A DNA stretch of 64,000 nt from Mycobacterium sp. HUMS_12744610 (GCF_041206865.1 NZ_JBGEDP010000001.1:1860001-1924000); one strand, 5' to 3'; numbered from the stretch's first letter, positions 49,410-62,152 are shown. Made by a program: numbers and translations. The notes: generated from the letters alone by a model not told the origin.

Positions 49410-51605
49410 CTACTCGGGCGCCAGCCACAGCGCCGACGTGGGCGGCAACACCAGACACGCCGACGCCGGCCGCCCGTGCCACGGGTCCTCGGTCGCGTCG
49501 ACGCCACCCATGTTGCCGACCCCGGAACCGTTGTAGTCCGTGGCGTCGGTGTTGAGCACCTCGCGCCACCGGCCGGCGCACGGCAGTCCGAGCCGGTAGC
49601 CGCTGTGCTCGGCACCCGCGAAGTTGAAGACGCAGGCCATGACCGAACCGTCGCTGCCGTAACGCAGGAAGCTCAGCACGTTGTTGGCGGAGTCGTTGGC
49701 GTCGATCCAGGAGTAGCCGTCGGGAACGGTGTCCTGGCTCCACAGCGCCGGATGACTGCGGTAGATGGCGTTGATGTCGCGCACCATCCGCAGGATGCCG
49801 TTGGAGAAGCCCTGCTCGTCGAGTTGCCACCAATCCAGGCCGTGCTCCTCGGACCACTCGTTGCGCTGGCCGAATTCCTGGCCCATGAACAACAACTGCT
49901 TGCCCGGGTGCGCCCACTGGTAGGCGAGCAGGCTGCGCAGGCCGGCGGCCTTGACGTGGTTGTTGCCCGGCATCCGCCCCCACAGCGTGCCCTTGCCGTG
50001 CACCACCTCGTCGTGGCTGATCGGCAGGACGTAGTTCTCGCTGAACGCATAGAGCATCGAGAACGTCATCTCGTGGTGGTGGTAGCTGCGATAGATCGGG
50101 TCGCGACTGATGTAGTCCAGGGTGTCGTGCATCCAGCCCATGTTCCACTTCATCGAAAAGCCCAGGCCGCCAAGGCTTGTCGGACGCGTCACGCCTGGCC
50201 ACGACGTCGACTCCTCGGCGATGGTGACGATCCCCGGCGCCGTCTTGTGCACCGTGGCGTTCATCTCCTGCAGGAACTGGACCGCCTCGAGGTTCTCGCG
50301 CCCGCCGTAGACGTTGGGCGTCCAGCCGCCGGCCGGGCGCGAGTAGTCCAGGTAGAGCATCGAGGCGACGGCGTCCACGCGCAGGCCGTCGACATGGAAC
50401 TCCTCGATCCAGTACAGCGCGTTGGCCACCAGGAAGTTGCGCACCTCGCGGCGGCCAAAGTCGAACACGTAAGTGCCCCAGTCGAGTTGCTCGCCGCGTC
50501 GTGGATCGGAGTGCTCGTAGAGTGCGGTGCCGTCGAAGCGGCCCAGCGCCCACGCGTCCTTGGGAAAGTGTGCGGGCACCCAATCCACAATGACCCCGAT
50601 GCCGGCCCGGTGCAGGGCGTCGACGAGTTCGCGGAACTCGTCGGGTGTGCCGAACCGCGACGTGGGCGCGTAGTAGGAGGTGACCTGGTATCCCCACGAG
50701 CCGGCGAACGGGTGCTCGGCCACCGGCAACAGTTCGACGTGGGTGAAGCCGTGCTCCACCACATAGTCCGTGAGCTCGCGGGCGAGCTGGCGGTAGCTGA
50801 GCCCCGGGCGCCACGAACCCAGGTGGACCTCGTAGGTGCTCATCGGCTCGAACACCGGATTGCGCTCGGCGCGTCGGGTCATCCAGTCCTCGTCGCTCCA
50901 GCGGTAGCTGCTGACCGCCACGCGTGACGCGGTGTGCGGGGGCACCTCGGTAGCAAACGCCATCGGGTCAGCCCGTTCGGTCACCACGCCGTCGGCGCCG
51001 TGCACGCGGAACTTGTAGAGGCCGCCGACGGAGAACCCGGGCCAGAACAACTCCCACACGCCCGAGGAGCCCAGTTCCCGCATGGGCGCGTCGGTGCCCG
51101 TCCAGCCGTTGAACTCCCCGATCAGGCTGACGCCTTTGGCGTTGGGTGCCCAGACGGCGAAGGAGACACCGTCGACCACACCGTCGGCCGTGGTGAAGGA
51201 GCGGGGATGGGCGCCGAGGACTTCCCAGAGCCGCTCGTGACGTCCTTCGCCGAACAGGTGCAGGTCCATCTCGCCCAGGGTGGGCAGGAAGCGGTAGGCG
51301 TCGGCGACCGTGTACGGGTCGGAGCCCTCATAGCTGATCTGCAGCCGGTAGTCGATCAGGTCCGTGAAGGGCAGCGCCACGGCGAACAGGCCTGATTCGA
51401 TGTGACGCATCGGGTACCGGTCGTCACCGACGAGCGCGACGACCTCGGTGGCGTGCGGCCGGTATGCCCGGATAACGGTGTGGTCGGCATACTCGTGGGC
51501 GCCCAGAATGCTGTGCGGGTTGTAATGGGTGCCGGCCACCAGAAGCGACAGGTCGTCATGGTCGGGCGCCAGGTGCGTTTCGGCGAGTTGATCGGCATTG
51601 CTCAT
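49410..51605 (-). CDS. glgB: 1,4-alpha-glucan branching enzyme
   Basis: 731 residues. N-terminal carbohydrate-binding modules (HSILGAHEY..., [10 protein letters not shown]) are followed by the GH13 barrel from about 250. Catalytic aspartate in [17 protein letters not shown], catalytic glutamate in [13 protein letters not shown], and [13 protein letters not shown]. Introduces alpha-1,6 branches into the glucan. It starts 22 bases after glgE and belongs to the GlgE maltose-1-phosphate pathway operon. Confidence 0.97.
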   Translation of the reverse strand: MSNADQLAETHLAPDHDDLSLLVAGTHYNPHSILGAHEYADHTVIRAYRPHATEVVALVGDDRYPMRHIESGLFAVALPFTDLIDYRLQISYEGSDPYTVADAYRFLPTLGEMDLHLFGEGRHERLWEVLGAHPRSFTTADGVVDGVSFAVWAPNAKGVSLIGEFNGWTGTDAPMRELGSSGVWELFWPGFSVGGLYKFRVHGADGVVTERADPMAFATEVPPHTASRVAVSSYRWSDEDWMTRRAERNPVFEPMSTYEVHLGSWRPGLSYRQLARELTDYVVEHGFTHVELLPVAEHPFAGSWGYQVTSYYAPTSRFGTPDEFRELVDALHRAGIGVIVDWVPAHFPKDAWALGRFDGTALYEHSDPRRGEQLDWGTYVFDFGRREVRNFLVANALYWIEEFHVDGLRVDAVASMLYLDYSRPAGGWTPNVYGGRENLEAVQFLQEMNATVHKTAPGIVTIAEESTSWPGVTRPTSLGGLGFSMKWNMGWMHDTLDYISRDPIYRSYHHHEMTFSMLYAFSENYVLPISHDEVVHGKGTLWGRMPGNNHVKAAGLRSLLAYQWAHPGKQLLFMGQEFGQRNEWSEEHGLDWWQLDEQGFSNGILRMVRDINAIYRSHPALWSQDTVPDGYSWIDANDSANNVLSFLRYGSDGSVMACVFNFAGAEHSGYRLGLPCAGRWREVLNTDATDYNGSGVGNMGGVDATEDPWHGRPASACLVLPPTSALWLAPE

Positions 51606-51627
51606 ATCCCTTTCACCTCCGGTGCGT

Positions 51628-53739
51628 TCAACCCCTGCGTAGCAGCGTGATTCGGGATTCGTGCGGTATGAGGGGCATGTTGATGACGTGCGCGACTGCT
51701 TGCGCCGGGTCTAGGCGAACGTAATTGGCTTGGCCCCATTGGAATTCGTGTCCTGTTATCTCGTCGCGCACCCAGAATCGTTCGTAGGGCTCCATACCCA
51801 GTGCGGCCATGTCCAACCACAGGGTGGCTTCCTCGGGCCCGAACGCGTTGAGACTCACCACCACCAGCACGCAGTCGCCGGTGGCGGGGTCGAACTTGCT
51901 GTAGGCCAACAGGGCGTCGTTGTCCACGTTGTGGAAATGTATGGTGCGCAGCTGCTGCAGCGCAGGATGACGCCGGCGGATCTCGTTGAGCTGGGAGATG
52001 AACGGCTCGAGCGACCGACCCTCGGCGAGTGCGCCCGCGTAGTCGCGGGGACGCAGTTCGTACTTCTCCGAGTCCAGGTACTCTTCGCTGCCCTCCCGCA
52101 CCGCCCGGTGCTCGAAGAGTTCGTAGCCGGAGTACATGCCCCAGGCCGGGCCCATCGTGGCGGCCAGCACGGCGCGGATGGCGAACATGCCGGGACCGTT
52201 GTGCTGCAGGATCGCGTGCAGGATGTCGGGGGTGTTGACGAACAGGTTGGGCCGGCGGAAGTCGGCGAGCGCGGCGATGTCGTTGCCGAACTCGGTGAGT
52301 TCCCACTTGGCCGTGCGCCAGGTGAAGTAGCTGTAGGACTGGGTGAAACCGAGCTTGGCCAGCCCGTATTGCCGGGCCGGCGGCGTGAACGCCTCGGAGA
52401 GGAACAACACGTCGGGGTCGCGGTCTTTGATCTGGGCGATCAGCCAGGCCCAGAAGTTCGGTGGCTTGGTGTGCGGGTTGTCGACCCGAAATATCTTGAC
52501 GCCGTGATCGATCCAGTGCCGGCACACGCGCAGAACCTCCTCGTAGAGGCCGGCGGGGTCGTTGTCGAAGTTGAGCGGATAGATGTCCTGGTACTTCTTC
52601 GGCGGGTTCTCGGCGTAGGCGATGGTGCCGTCCGGCAGCTCGGTGAACCACTCCCGGTGTTCGCGGGCCCAGGGGTGATCCGGCGCGCATTGCAGTGCCA
52701 GATCCAGCGCCACTTCCATGCCCAAAGCCCTTGTCGCGGCCACGAAGTCGTCGAAGTCATCGATGGTGCCCAGGCTGGGGTGGATGGCGTCGTGGCCGCC
52801 CTCGTCGCTGCCGATCGCCCACGGCGAGCCCACGTCCCCGGGTGCCGCGGTGGGGGAGTTGTTGCGGCCCTTGCGGTGCACCTTGCCGATCGGATGGATC
52901 GGCGGAAGGTACACGACGTCGAACCCCATGTCGGCGATGCGTGGCAGCTGGGCGGTCGTCGTGGCGAAGGTGCCGTGCACCGGGTTGCCGTCGGCGTCCC
53001 ATCCGCCGGTGGAGCGCGGAAACAGTTCGTACCAGGCGCCGAAGCGGGCCAGCGGCCGGTCCACCCAGATCGCGAACTGTTCGCCGTGGGTCACCAGGTC
53101 GCGCAACGGGTGCTCGGCCAGCAGTTCGTCGATCTCGGGCGCCAGGGCCAGCGCGGTGCGGGTGACCGGGTCGCCGGGGGCCCGCAGCGTTGCGGCCGCG
53201 GCCAGCAGCGGATCGCGGAGCGCGCGGGGCACCCCGGCCGCGGCGCGCTCGAACAGCCCGGCACCGACCAGCAGGTCGTTGGACAGTTCGGTCTCGCCCT
53301 GGCCGGCGTCCAACTTCGCGATCAGCCCGTGCTTCCACGTGGCGATCGGGTCGCCCCACCCGTCGACGCGGAACATCCACAGGCCGACCCGGTCGGGGGT
53401 GAACTGGCCGTGGAACACGTAGGGCTCTTCGCCCATCGTCATGGGGAACAGCTGCGGCTTGACCCGCTGCTGATCGGCCGCGCCCGCCTCGTGCGCCCCG
53501 GCTGGCCGCGTGGGGGCCTCGACCGCCTTGATTTGACGGACCTCGGTCACCTGCGGATAGCGCTGTCCGAGGTGGCGCACCACCAAGGTCGCCGCGACGG
53601 CGTCGTGGCCCTCCCGCCACACCGCCGCGCTGACCGGGACGACCTCGCCGACCACCGCCTTGGCGGGGTACGCGCCGCACGAAACGACGGGCTGGACGTT
53701 ATCGATCTCGACGCGACCCGGCACCACCACTCCATTCAA
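51628..53739 (-). CDS. glgE: Alpha-1,4-glucan:maltose-1-phosphate maltosyltransferase
   Basis: 703 residues if started at TTG 53739, matching the roughly 701 of M. tuberculosis. It has the best ribosome-binding site (GGAGGAGGAG, 9 bases upstream). Extends alpha-glucan from maltose-1-phosphate. GH13 motifs: [34 protein letters not shown] with the nucleophile aspartate, VLFLSEAF with the acid/base glutamate, and [11 protein letters not shown]. The frame is open further up to ATG 54060 (810 residues), through three 19-residue repeats; that extension may or may not be translated. Confidence 0.93.
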   Translation of the reverse strand: MNGVVVPGRVEIDNVQPVVSCGAYPAKAVVGEVVPVSAAVWREGHDAVAATLVVRHLGQRYPQVTEVRQIKAVEAPTRPAGAHEAGAADQQRVKPQLFPMTMGEEPYVFHGQFTPDRVGLWMFRVDGWGDPIATWKHGLIAKLDAGQGETELSNDLLVGAGLFERAAAGVPRALRDPLLAAAATLRAPGDPVTRTALALAPEIDELLAEHPLRDLVTHGEQFAIWVDRPLARFGAWYELFPRSTGGWDADGNPVHGTFATTTAQLPRIADMGFDVVYLPPIHPIGKVHRKGRNNSPTAAPGDVGSPWAIGSDEGGHDAIHPSLGTIDDFDDFVAATRALGMEVALDLALQCAPDHPWAREHREWFTELPDGTIAYAENPPKKYQDIYPLNFDNDPAGLYEEVLRVCRHWIDHGVKIFRVDNPHTKPPNFWAWLIAQIKDRDPDVLFLSEAFTPPARQYGLAKLGFTQSYSYFTWRTAKWELTEFGNDIAALADFRRPNLFVNTPDILHAILQHNGPGMFAIRAVLAATMGPAWGMYSGYELFEHRAVREGSEEYLDSEKYELRPRDYAGALAEGRSLEPFISQLNEIRRRHPALQQLRTIHFHNVDNDALLAYSKFDPATGDCVLVVVSLNAFGPEEATLWLDMAALGMEPYERFWVRDEITGHEFQWGQANYVRLDPAQAVAHVINMPLIPHESRITLLRRG

Positions 53740-53922
53740 TCTGCCCGGCTCCTCCTCCGCCCGCTGCTCGGGCGGATTCGTCGCCGGGGGATTCAATCTG
53801 CCCGGCTCCTCCTCCGCCCGCTGCTCGGGCGGATTCGTCGCCGGGGGATTCAATCTGCCCGGCTCCTCCTCCGCCCGCTGCTCGGGCGGATTCGTCGCCG
53901 GGGGATTCAATCTGCCCGGCTC
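53734..53922 (-). repeat. 57-base tandem repeat at the 5' end of glgE, three copies plus part
   Basis: Three perfect 57-base copies (starts at 53734, 53791, 53848 on the plus strand) and an 18-base fourth part. 57 is a multiple of 3, so in the glgE frame they encode a repeating 19-residue unit [19 protein letters not shown]. Each copy carries GGAGGAGGAG followed by TTG, like the start used for glgE. MIRU-like in design but different in sequence from the 52-base unit. Confidence 0.92.
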
Positions 53923-54160
53923 GTCGGCGGCCCGCGGTAGTGGCCGGGGCCGTTCCGGTTGTGCGGCACGACCGCGGGGTCCCTCGTCGCGGAATGCCTT
54001 TCGTGCGGGAAAACTCGTTTCGTGGGGGACCACGCCTGGAAAGTCTCGCCGCGCCCCCATTACTTCCCGATACCCACCCTAGGGTCCGGCCACACCACTG
54101 AAGGTAAACGCTGGGTTAGTAGCGCTGCACCGGTTGGCAGCCTCAGTAAGGTAAGGACGT
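53923..54160. other. Divergent glgE-glgP control region
   Basis: The 238 bases between the repeats and glgP must hold the promoters for both directions. The glgE frame stays open to ATG 54060 ([11 protein letters not shown]), but its Pro/Arg-rich text has no homologue I recognise. No convincing -10/-35 pair was found. Confidence 0.4.
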
Positions 54161-56746
54161 GTGAAAGCCCTCCGCCGCTTTACCGTCCGTGCTCATCTAC
54201 CCGAGCGCCTGGTCGCGCTGGAACAGCTCTCCACCAACCTGAGGTGGTCGTGGGACAAGCCGACACAGGACCTGTTCGCCACCATCGACCCGACGCTGTG
54301 GGCCCAGTGCGGCTCCGATCCGGTTGCGCTGCTGGGGGCGGTGAGCCCCGCCCGGCTTGACGAATTGGCCGTCGACGAGGGATTTCTCAGTCGGCTCGAC
54401 GCCCTGGCCGCCGACCTGCGCGACTACCTGAGCCGTCCGCTCTGGTACCAGCAGCAGCAGGACAACGGGGTGGCGATGCCGACGGCGATCGCCTACTTCT
54501 CGATGGAGTTCGGCGTCGCCGAGGTGTTGCCCAACTACTCGGGCGGGTTGGGGATCCTGGCCGGCGACCACCTGAAGTCCGCCTCCGATCTGGGGGTGCC
54601 GTTGGTGGCCGTGGGCCTCTATTACCGCTCCGGATACTTCCGGCAGTCGCTGACCGCCGACGGCTGGCAGATGGAGACCTACCCGTCGCTGGACCCGCAG
54701 GGGTTGCCGCTGCGGCTGCTCACCGACACCAGCACCGGCGATCCGGTGCTGGTGGAGCTGGACCTGCCCGACTCGGCGCAGTTGCGAGCCCGGGTCTGGG
54801 TCGCGCAGGTCGGTCGCGTTCCGCTGCTGCTGCTGGATTCCGACGTGCCCGAGAACGAACACGAGCTGCGCGGCGTCACCGACCGCCTCTACGGGGGCGA
54901 CCAGGAACACCGCATCAAACAGGAGATCCTGGCCGGCGTCGGCGGGGTGCGGGCGATCCGCGCGTTCACGGCCAACGCGGGCCTGCCCGCGCCCGAGGTA
55001 TTCCACATGAACGAGGGGCACGCGGGCTTCCTCGGTGCGGAGCGCATCCGTGAGCTGGTCACCGACTCGGGACTGGACTTCGACACCGCGCTGACCGTCG
55101 TCCGCTCCAGCACGGTGTTCACCACCCACACCCCGGTGCCCGCCGGAATCGACCGGTTCCCGCTAGAGATGGTGCAGCGCTACTTCGACGACCAACGCGA
55201 GGCGACGTTGCTGCCGGGCCTGCCGACCGCCCGGATTCTCGAACTGGGCGCCGAGGCCGACCCGGCCAAGTTCAACATGGCCCACATGGGCCTGCGGCTG
55301 GCCCAGCGCGCCAACGGCGTCTCCCTGCTACACGGGCGGGTGAGCCGCGCCATGTTCAGCGAGCTGTGGCCCGGGTTCGACCGGGGCGAGGTCCCGATCG
55401 GCTCGATCACCAACGGCGTGCACGCACCCACCTGGGCCGCGCCGCAGTGGCTGGAGTTGGGTCGCGAGCTGGCCGGCTCGGACTCGCTGAGCGAACCCAC
55501 GGTCTGGCAGCGGCTGCAGCAGGTCGACCCCGGCCACCTGTGGTGGATCCGCTCCCAGTTGCGTTCGCTGCTGGTCGAGGACGTGCGGGCGCGGCTGCGC
55601 CGGTCGTGGCGGGAGCGCGGCGCGGCCGACGCCGAGCTGGCCTGGATCGGGACGGCCTTCGACCCGGACGTGCTGACCATCGGGTTCGCCCGGCGGGTGC
55701 CGACCTACAAGCGGCTGACCCTGATGCTGCGCGATCCCGACCGGCTGGAACGACTGCTGCTCGACGAGGAGCGGCCGATCCAGCTGATCGTGGCCGGGAA
55801 GTCCCACCCCGCCGACGACGGCGGCAAGGCGCTGATCCAGCAGGTCGTGCGCTTCGCCGACCGCCCGCAGGTGCGCCACCGCATCGCCTTCCTGCCCGAC
55901 TACGACATGTCGATGGCCCGGCTGCTGTATTGGGGCTGCGATGTCTGGCTCAACAACCCGCTGCGTCCCCTGGAGGCGTGCGGCACCTCCGGGATGAAGA
56001 GCGCGCTGAACGGCGGACTGAACCTGTCCATCCGCGACGGCTGGTGGGACGAGTGGTACGACGGCGAAAACGGCTGGGAGATACCGTCGGCCACGGGGCT
56101 GGCCGACGAGGTGCGCCGCGACGACCTGGAGGCCAACGCGCTCTACACGCTGCTCGAAGAGGCGGTGGCACCGAAGTTCTACGAGCGCGACCAACACGGG
56201 GTGCCGCCGCGGTGGGTCGAGATGGTGCGCCACACCCTGCAGGCGCTGGGGCCCAAAGTGCTGGCCTCCCGAATGGTGCGGGACTACGTCGAGCAGTACT
56301 ACATGCCCGCGGCGCAGTCGCTGCGCAAGACCATCGGCGGCGAGAAGCCCTTCGGCGCCGCGCGGGAGCTGGCCGTCTACCGTCGGCGCGTCGAGGAGGC
56401 GTGGCCCAAGATCGAGGTCACCGACGTCGACAGCACCGGCCTGCCGGACACCCCGCTGCTCGGGTCGAAGCTGACCCTGACCGCGACCGTGCGGCTGGGC
56501 GGACTGCGGCCCGACGAGGTGGCCGTGCAGGCGGTGCTCGGCCGGGTGGACTCCAGCGACGTGTTGCAGGACCCGGTGACGGTCGACATGCCGCACACCG
56601 GCAGCGCCGACGGCGGGAAAGCGGTGTTCGCGACGACGACGCCACTGCCGATGGCCGGTGCGGTCGGATACACGGTGCGGGTGCTGCCCCGCCATCCGAT
56701 GCTCGCCGGCAGCGCCGAGCTCGGTCTGGTGGCCCTGGCCGGATGA
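54161..56746 (+). CDS. glgP: Alpha-glucan (glycogen/maltodextrin) phosphorylase
   Basis: 861 residues from GTG 54161. Releases or adds glucose-1-phosphate at glucan ends with PLP. The PLP lysine lies in the motif EACGTSGMKSALNG (about 605-620), and the phosphate/glucan-site text includes IAYFSMEFGVAEVLPNYSGG and FHMNEGHAGFL. The short actinobacterial form with a C-terminal beta domain (LGSKLTLTATVRLGG). Rv1328 type; divergent from glgE. Confidence 0.96.
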   Translation: MKALRRFTVRAHLPERLVALEQLSTNLRWSWDKPTQDLFATIDPTLWAQCGSDPVALLGAVSPARLDELAVDEGFLSRLDALAADLRDYLSRPLWYQQQQDNGVAMPTAIAYFSMEFGVAEVLPNYSGGLGILAGDHLKSASDLGVPLVAVGLYYRSGYFRQSLTADGWQMETYPSLDPQGLPLRLLTDTSTGDPVLVELDLPDSAQLRARVWVAQVGRVPLLLLDSDVPENEHELRGVTDRLYGGDQEHRIKQEILAGVGGVRAIRAFTANAGLPAPEVFHMNEGHAGFLGAERIRELVTDSGLDFDTALTVVRSSTVFTTHTPVPAGIDRFPLEMVQRYFDDQREATLLPGLPTARILELGAEADPAKFNMAHMGLRLAQRANGVSLLHGRVSRAMFSELWPGFDRGEVPIGSITNGVHAPTWAAPQWLELGRELAGSDSLSEPTVWQRLQQVDPGHLWWIRSQLRSLLVEDVRARLRRSWRERGAADAELAWIGTAFDPDVLTIGFARRVPTYKRLTLMLRDPDRLERLLLDEERPIQLIVAGKSHPADDGGKALIQQVVRFADRPQVRHRIAFLPDYDMSMARLLYWGCDVWLNNPLRPLEACGTSGMKSALNGGLNLSIRDGWWDEWYDGENGWEIPSATGLADEVRRDDLEANALYTLLEEAVAPKFYERDQHGVPPRWVEMVRHTLQALGPKVLASRMVRDYVEQYYMPAAQSLRKTIGGEKPFGAARELAVYRRRVEEAWPKIEVTDVDSTGLPDTPLLGSKLTLTATVRLGGLRPDEVAVQAVLGRVDSSDVLQDPVTVDMPHTGSADGGKAVFATTTPLPMAGAVGYTVRVLPRHPMLAGSAELGLVALAG

Positions 56747-56756
56747 CCGCCTACGG

Positions 56757-58793
56757 TCAGGCCGGCACGCCGTCGGGCGCGGTGCGTAGCCGCTCCAGCG
56801 CCCCCCGCACCTGGGCGGCATCGGTTGTCGGCCAGAACGGCGGCAGCGAGGCCCGCAGGTAGGCGCCGTAGCCGGCCGTGACCATTCGAGAGTCGAGTAC
56901 GGCGACGACGCCGCGGTCGGTCACCCGACGCAGCAGCCGGCCGGACCCCTGTGCCAGCAGCAACGCCGCGTGGCTGGCGGCCACCGCCATGAAACCGTTG
57001 CCGCCGCGGGCGGCGACGGCCCGCTGCCGCGCGCCCAGCAGGGGATCGTCCGGCCGGGGAAAGGGGATGCGGTCGATCAGCACCAGCGACAGCGACGGGC
57101 CCGGCACGTCGACGCCCTGCCACAGCGACAGCGTGCCGAACAGCGAGGTCTCCGGGTCGGCGCTGAAACGTTCGACCAGCGCCGAGGTGCTGTCGTCGCC
57201 CTGACACAACACCGGTGTCGACAACCGTTCGCGCATGGCCTCGGCGGCGGCCCGGGCGGCCCGCATCGACGAGAACAGCCCCAGTGTGCGCCCGCCGGCG
57301 GCGGTGATGAGCTCGGCGATCTCGGTGAGCTGCTCGGCCGACCCGGTGCCGTCGCGACCGGGCGGCGGCAGGTGGGCGGCGACGTAGAGGATTCCCGCTT
57401 TGGCGTGCTCGAACGGCGACCCGACGTCGAGACCCCGCCATTTGGGCCACGTCGGATCGCCGCCGGGCTCCGATCCGGTCAGGCCCCACGCGGCCGCCAT
57501 TGCGTCGAAGGACCCGCCGACCGTCAGCGTCGCCGACGTCAACACGGTCGTCGACCGTGAGAAAACCCGGTCGCGCAGCAGGCCGGAGACCGACAGCGGC
57601 GCCACGCGCAGCACGGGCCGCGGCGAACCCCGGTTGTCCTCGTGCTCCAGCCAGACCACGTCGGTCCGATCCGGGATGGCCGGAGCGAACGAGACAAGGA
57701 TGCGAGACGCGGTGTCGAATATCTCGCCGAGCGCGGCGACCGCCTCGGCACGGGCCGATGCCGCTCCGGGGTCAGCCCGCACCGGGCCGGTGGCGTCGAT
57801 CGCCGAGCGTGCCGCGCTCGCCGCGTCGCGCAGCGCCGTCAGGTAGGTCGCGAGCTCGTCGTCGAGTCGGTCGATGCGGCCGGGCCGCGCGTCGTGGATC
57901 GCGGCGGCGAGGTTGGCGGTGGCCGCCTCCAACCGCTGGGTCAGTTCCGGACCGACCATCCGGGCGATCCGGCGCGTGGCCGCCCCGAGGGTGGCCGGGG
58001 TCAGCTCCGCGGTGGCCACCGACGTCACCCGGTCGACCAACTCGTGCGCCTCGTCGACCACCAGCAGCGCGTGCTCCGGCAGCACCGCCGATTCGGCGAC
58101 GGCGTCGATGGCCAGCAGCGCGTGGTTGGTGACCACAATGTCGACGCCGCCGGCGCGGCCACGCGCCCGTTCCGAGAAGCATTCGCCGCCGAAGGGGCAG
58201 CGAGCCACGCCGATGCATTCGCGCGCGGAGACGCTGACCTGCGACCAGGACCGGTCGGGAACGCCGGGCCGCAGGTCGTCGCGGTCGCCCGAGTCGGTCG
58301 TCGACGCCCAGGCGGTGAGCCGCTGCAAGTCGCGACCCAGCGAGGTCGCGGCCACCGGATCGAAGAGCTCCTCCTGCGGTCTGTCCTCAGGCTCGCCGTC
58401 GATGGCGCTTCCATTGTGGATTTTGTTCAGGCACAGGTAGTTTCGCCGGCCCTTCAGCAGCGCGAACCGCGGCGCGCGGGGCAGCGTCCGGGCCAGCGAC
58501 TCGGCCAGCCGCGGCAGGTCGCGGTCGACGAGCTGACGTTGCAGGGCGATCGTGGCCGTGGACACGACGACGGGCGATTCGTCGCTGACGGCGCGGACGA
58601 TCGCGGGGACCAGATACGCCAGCGACTTACCGGTGCCGGTGCCGGCCTGCACGGCCAGGTGCTCGCCGGTATCGAAGGCGCGCGCCACCGCGACGGCCAT
58701 CTCGAGCTGGCCTTGGCGTTCACTGCCGCCGAGCCCGGCCACCGCGGCGGCCAGCAGCTCCGGCACGCTCGGGCAGGCGTCGGAGGTGGTCAC
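56757..58793 (-). CDS. dinG: DinG-family ATP-dependent DNA helicase
   Basis: 678 residues from GTG 58793. Superfamily 2 iron-sulfur helicase. Walker A AGTGTGKS (about 55-62), DEAH box VVDEAHELVD, and motif VI QGSGRLLRR. The four iron-sulfur cysteines lie between (YLCLNK, ECIGVARCPFGGECF). Unwinds DNA/RNA hybrids and forked DNA in relatives. It starts 9 bases after the pncB stop; 10 bases separate it from glgP. Confidence 0.94.
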   Translation of the reverse strand: MTTSDACPSVPELLAAAVAGLGGSERQGQLEMAVAVARAFDTGEHLAVQAGTGTGKSLAYLVPAIVRAVSDESPVVVSTATIALQRQLVDRDLPRLAESLARTLPRAPRFALLKGRRNYLCLNKIHNGSAIDGEPEDRPQEELFDPVAATSLGRDLQRLTAWASTTDSGDRDDLRPGVPDRSWSQVSVSARECIGVARCPFGGECFSERARGRAGGVDIVVTNHALLAIDAVAESAVLPEHALLVVDEAHELVDRVTSVATAELTPATLGAATRRIARMVGPELTQRLEAATANLAAAIHDARPGRIDRLDDELATYLTALRDAASAARSAIDATGPVRADPGAASARAEAVAALGEIFDTASRILVSFAPAIPDRTDVVWLEHEDNRGSPRPVLRVAPLSVSGLLRDRVFSRSTTVLTSATLTVGGSFDAMAAAWGLTGSEPGGDPTWPKWRGLDVGSPFEHAKAGILYVAAHLPPPGRDGTGSAEQLTEIAELITAAGGRTLGLFSSMRAARAAAEAMRERLSTPVLCQGDDSTSALVERFSADPETSLFGTLSLWQGVDVPGPSLSLVLIDRIPFPRPDDPLLGARQRAVAARGGNGFMAVAASHAALLLAQGSGRLLRRVTDRGVVAVLDSRMVTAGYGAYLRASLPPFWPTTDAAQVRGALERLRTAPDGVPA

Positions 58794-58802
58794 TGTTCGC
58801 GC

Positions 58803-60110
58803 TCAGGCCGGGATCTGGCTGGTGGGGATCGCCGGATCGCCGGGCGCCAATGCCAGCCCCTCCCACGGCAGGCTGCGCAGGCCGGCCGCGGCCAGCTTGC
58901 GTGCGGGGGCCAGGGCGCAGGCGCCCGTTTCCGCGACGACGCGGCCGCCGCGGACCAGGGGAGTGGTCAGGGGCCGGGACGGTTCGCCCACCGTGGGCGG
59001 GCGTCCGGCCGGGTGTACGACCTCCTCGGTGACGATGCCGCTCGGACGCGACAGGCGCAGCGCCTCTTTGCGGCCGCCGTGCGATTCCTTGTGGGTGCTG
59101 CGCTTCTGCACCGGCATGCCGTCCACTTCGACGAGCTTGTACACCATGTACGCGGTCGGGGCGCCCGCGCCGGTCACCAGCGAGGTACCGACGCCGTAGC
59201 TGTCGACGGGCTCGGCGCGCAACGCGGCGATGGAGAACTCGTCGAGGTCGCCGGACACCACGATCCGCGTCCGGCCGGCGCCCAGCTCGTCGAGCTGGGC
59301 ACGCGCCTGGCGGGCGAGCACGCCCAGCTCGCCGGAGTCGATCCGGACCGCGCCCAGCGACGTGCCGGCGGCCGCCACGGCGTTGGCCACGCCGGCCGTC
59401 ACGTCGTAGGTGTCCACCAGCAGCGTGGTGTCGACGCCCAGTGCCCGGACCTGGGCGCGGAACGCGGCCGGCTCGTCAGGTCCGTCCTGCGTGGTGTGCA
59501 GCATGGTGAACGCGTGCGCGGCGGTGCCCTCGGTGGGGATTCCGTATCGCCGCTGGGCCTCCAGGTTGGAGGTGGCGGCGAAGCCGACGATGTAGGCGGC
59601 ACGGGCCGCGGCGATCGCGGCGTGCTCGTGGGTCCGGCGCGATCCCATCTCGATCAGCGGACGTCCGCCGGCGGCGCTGACCATCCGCGCGGCCGCCGAC
59701 GCGACCGCGGTGTCGTGGTTGAAGATCGACAACGCCAGCGTTTCGAGCACCACGCATTCGGCGAAGCTGCCCGTGACCGAGAGCACGGGCGACCCGGGAA
59801 AGTACAGCTCCCCTTCCGCATAGCCGTCGATGTCGCCGCCGAACCGGAAGTCCCGCAGGTAGCCGACCGTGTCGGGATCGAGGAATTCGGCGAGCAGCCG
59901 GCACTGGTCGTCGTCGAAGCTGAAGTGCGGCAACGCTTCCAGCAGGCGCCCGGTTCCGGCGACCACGCCGTAGCGGCGCCCCGGCGGAAGCTTGCGCGCG
60001 AACAGCTCGAAGGTGGTCCGTCGCGCGGCGGTGCCGTCGCGCAGCGCCGCCGCCAGCATCGTCAACTCGTACTTGTCGGTCAACAGCCCAGCGGGGACCG
60101 GGTCGATCAT
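58803..60110 (-). CDS. pncB1: Nicotinate phosphoribosyltransferase
   Basis: 435 residues from ATG 60110. Makes nicotinate mononucleotide from nicotinate and PRPP in NAD salvage. Text matching the family: [15 protein letters not shown] at the N-terminus, [37 protein letters not shown] and [10 protein letters not shown], then GVGTSLVTG (phosphate-binding). Divergent from clpS with 67 bases between. Confidence 0.95.
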   Translation of the reverse strand: MIDPVPAGLLTDKYELTMLAAALRDGTAARRTTFELFARKLPPGRRYGVVAGTGRLLEALPHFSFDDDQCRLLAEFLDPDTVGYLRDFRFGGDIDGYAEGELYFPGSPVLSVTGSFAECVVLETLALSIFNHDTAVASAAARMVSAAGGRPLIEMGSRRTHEHAAIAAARAAYIVGFAATSNLEAQRRYGIPTEGTAAHAFTMLHTTQDGPDEPAAFRAQVRALGVDTTLLVDTYDVTAGVANAVAAAGTSLGAVRIDSGELGVLARQARAQLDELGAGRTRIVVSGDLDEFSIAALRAEPVDSYGVGTSLVTGAGAPTAYMVYKLVEVDGMPVQKRSTHKESHGGRKEALRLSRPSGIVTEEVVHPAGRPPTVGEPSRPLTTPLVRGGRVVAETGACALAPARKLAAAGLRSLPWEGLALAPGDPAIPTSQIPA

Positions 60111-60177
60111 TCCGTTACGGTATCCGCCCCCGTGCGGGGTTCGGTATTCAGATGCGGGGCTCGCTATCCTGGGAGCC

Positions 60178-60483
60178 ATGGTTGTTGCGTCAGCGCCCAC
60201 CAAACCGGGCACTACCGGACAACGCGAGGCTGACCCCGTCGACGTGACGGCCAGTCCATGGGTCACGATCGTGTGGGACGACCCGGTCAACCTGATGACC
60301 TATGTCACGTATGTGTTCCAGAAGTTGTTCGGTTACAGCGAGCCACACGCCACCAAGCTGATGCTTCAGGTGCACAACGAGGGCAAGGCGGTGGTGTCGG
60401 CGGGCAGCCGGGAGTCGATGGAAGCCGACGTATCCAAACTGCACGCCGCGGGGTTATGGGCGACCCTGCAGCAGGACCGGTGA
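60178..60483 (+). CDS. clpS: ClpS adaptor for ClpAP/ClpCP
   Basis: 101 residues. Binds N-end-rule substrates and delivers them to the Clp protease. The core is [20 protein letters not shown] with the DDPVN loop and the N-degron pocket, then [13 protein letters not shown]. Rv1331 type. The start ATG 60178 is preceded by GGGAGC. Confidence 0.96.
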   Translation: MVVASAPTKPGTTGQREADPVDVTASPWVTIVWDDPVNLMTYVTYVFQKLFGYSEPHATKLMLQVHNEGKAVVSAGSRESMEADVSKLHAAGLWATLQQDR

Positions 60484-60499
60484 GGGCACCCGATTCCCT

Positions 60500-61083
60500 G
60501 TGCGCAAATGGAAGCGCGTCGAGACCCCCGAGGGTCCTCGCTTTCGGTCCTCCCTGGCCACCCACGAGGCCGAGTTGCTCCGAAACCTCGTCAGCGCGAT
60601 GATCGGCCTGCTCGACGAGCGCGAATCCTCCGCTCCGGCAGACGAACTCGAAGAGATCACCGGCATGAAGACCGGGAACTCCGAGCCGCCGCACGATCCG
60701 ACGCTGCGCCGCCTGCTGCCTGACTTCTACCGGGCCGACGCCGAGGACGAGCCCTCGCCCGAGGTTCCCGAAGACCTGAACGCCGCGCTGCGCAGCCTGC
60801 ATGAGCCGGAGATCATCGATGCCAAACGCGTTGCAGCGCAACAGTTGTTGAAGACCATCCCGGCCCGGGCCGGCAAGTTCGAGCTGACCGAGGACGAGGC
60901 GAACGCCTGGGTCTCGGCGGTCAATGACATCCGGCTGACGCTGGGCGTGATGCTCGACATCGGGCCGCAAGGCCCCGATCGCCTGCCGCCCGACCACCCG
61001 TTGGCCTCCCACTTCGACGTCTACCAGTGGCTGACGGTCCTGCAGGAATACCTGGTCCTGGTGCTGATGGGTCCCCGGTCAAC

Positions 61084-61087
<4 letters not shown>
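60500..61087 (+). CDS. DUF2017 protein (Rv1332 type)
   Basis: 195 residues from GTG 60500, 16 bases after clpS. Mostly helical, starting VRKWKRVETPEGPRF. Conserved next to clpS in actinobacteria and sometimes proposed as an accessory to it; function not established. Its TGA overlaps the TTG proposed for the next gene. Confidence 0.85.
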
Positions 61088-62142
<1,055 letters not shown>

Positions 62143-62152
62143 GGGGATGCGC

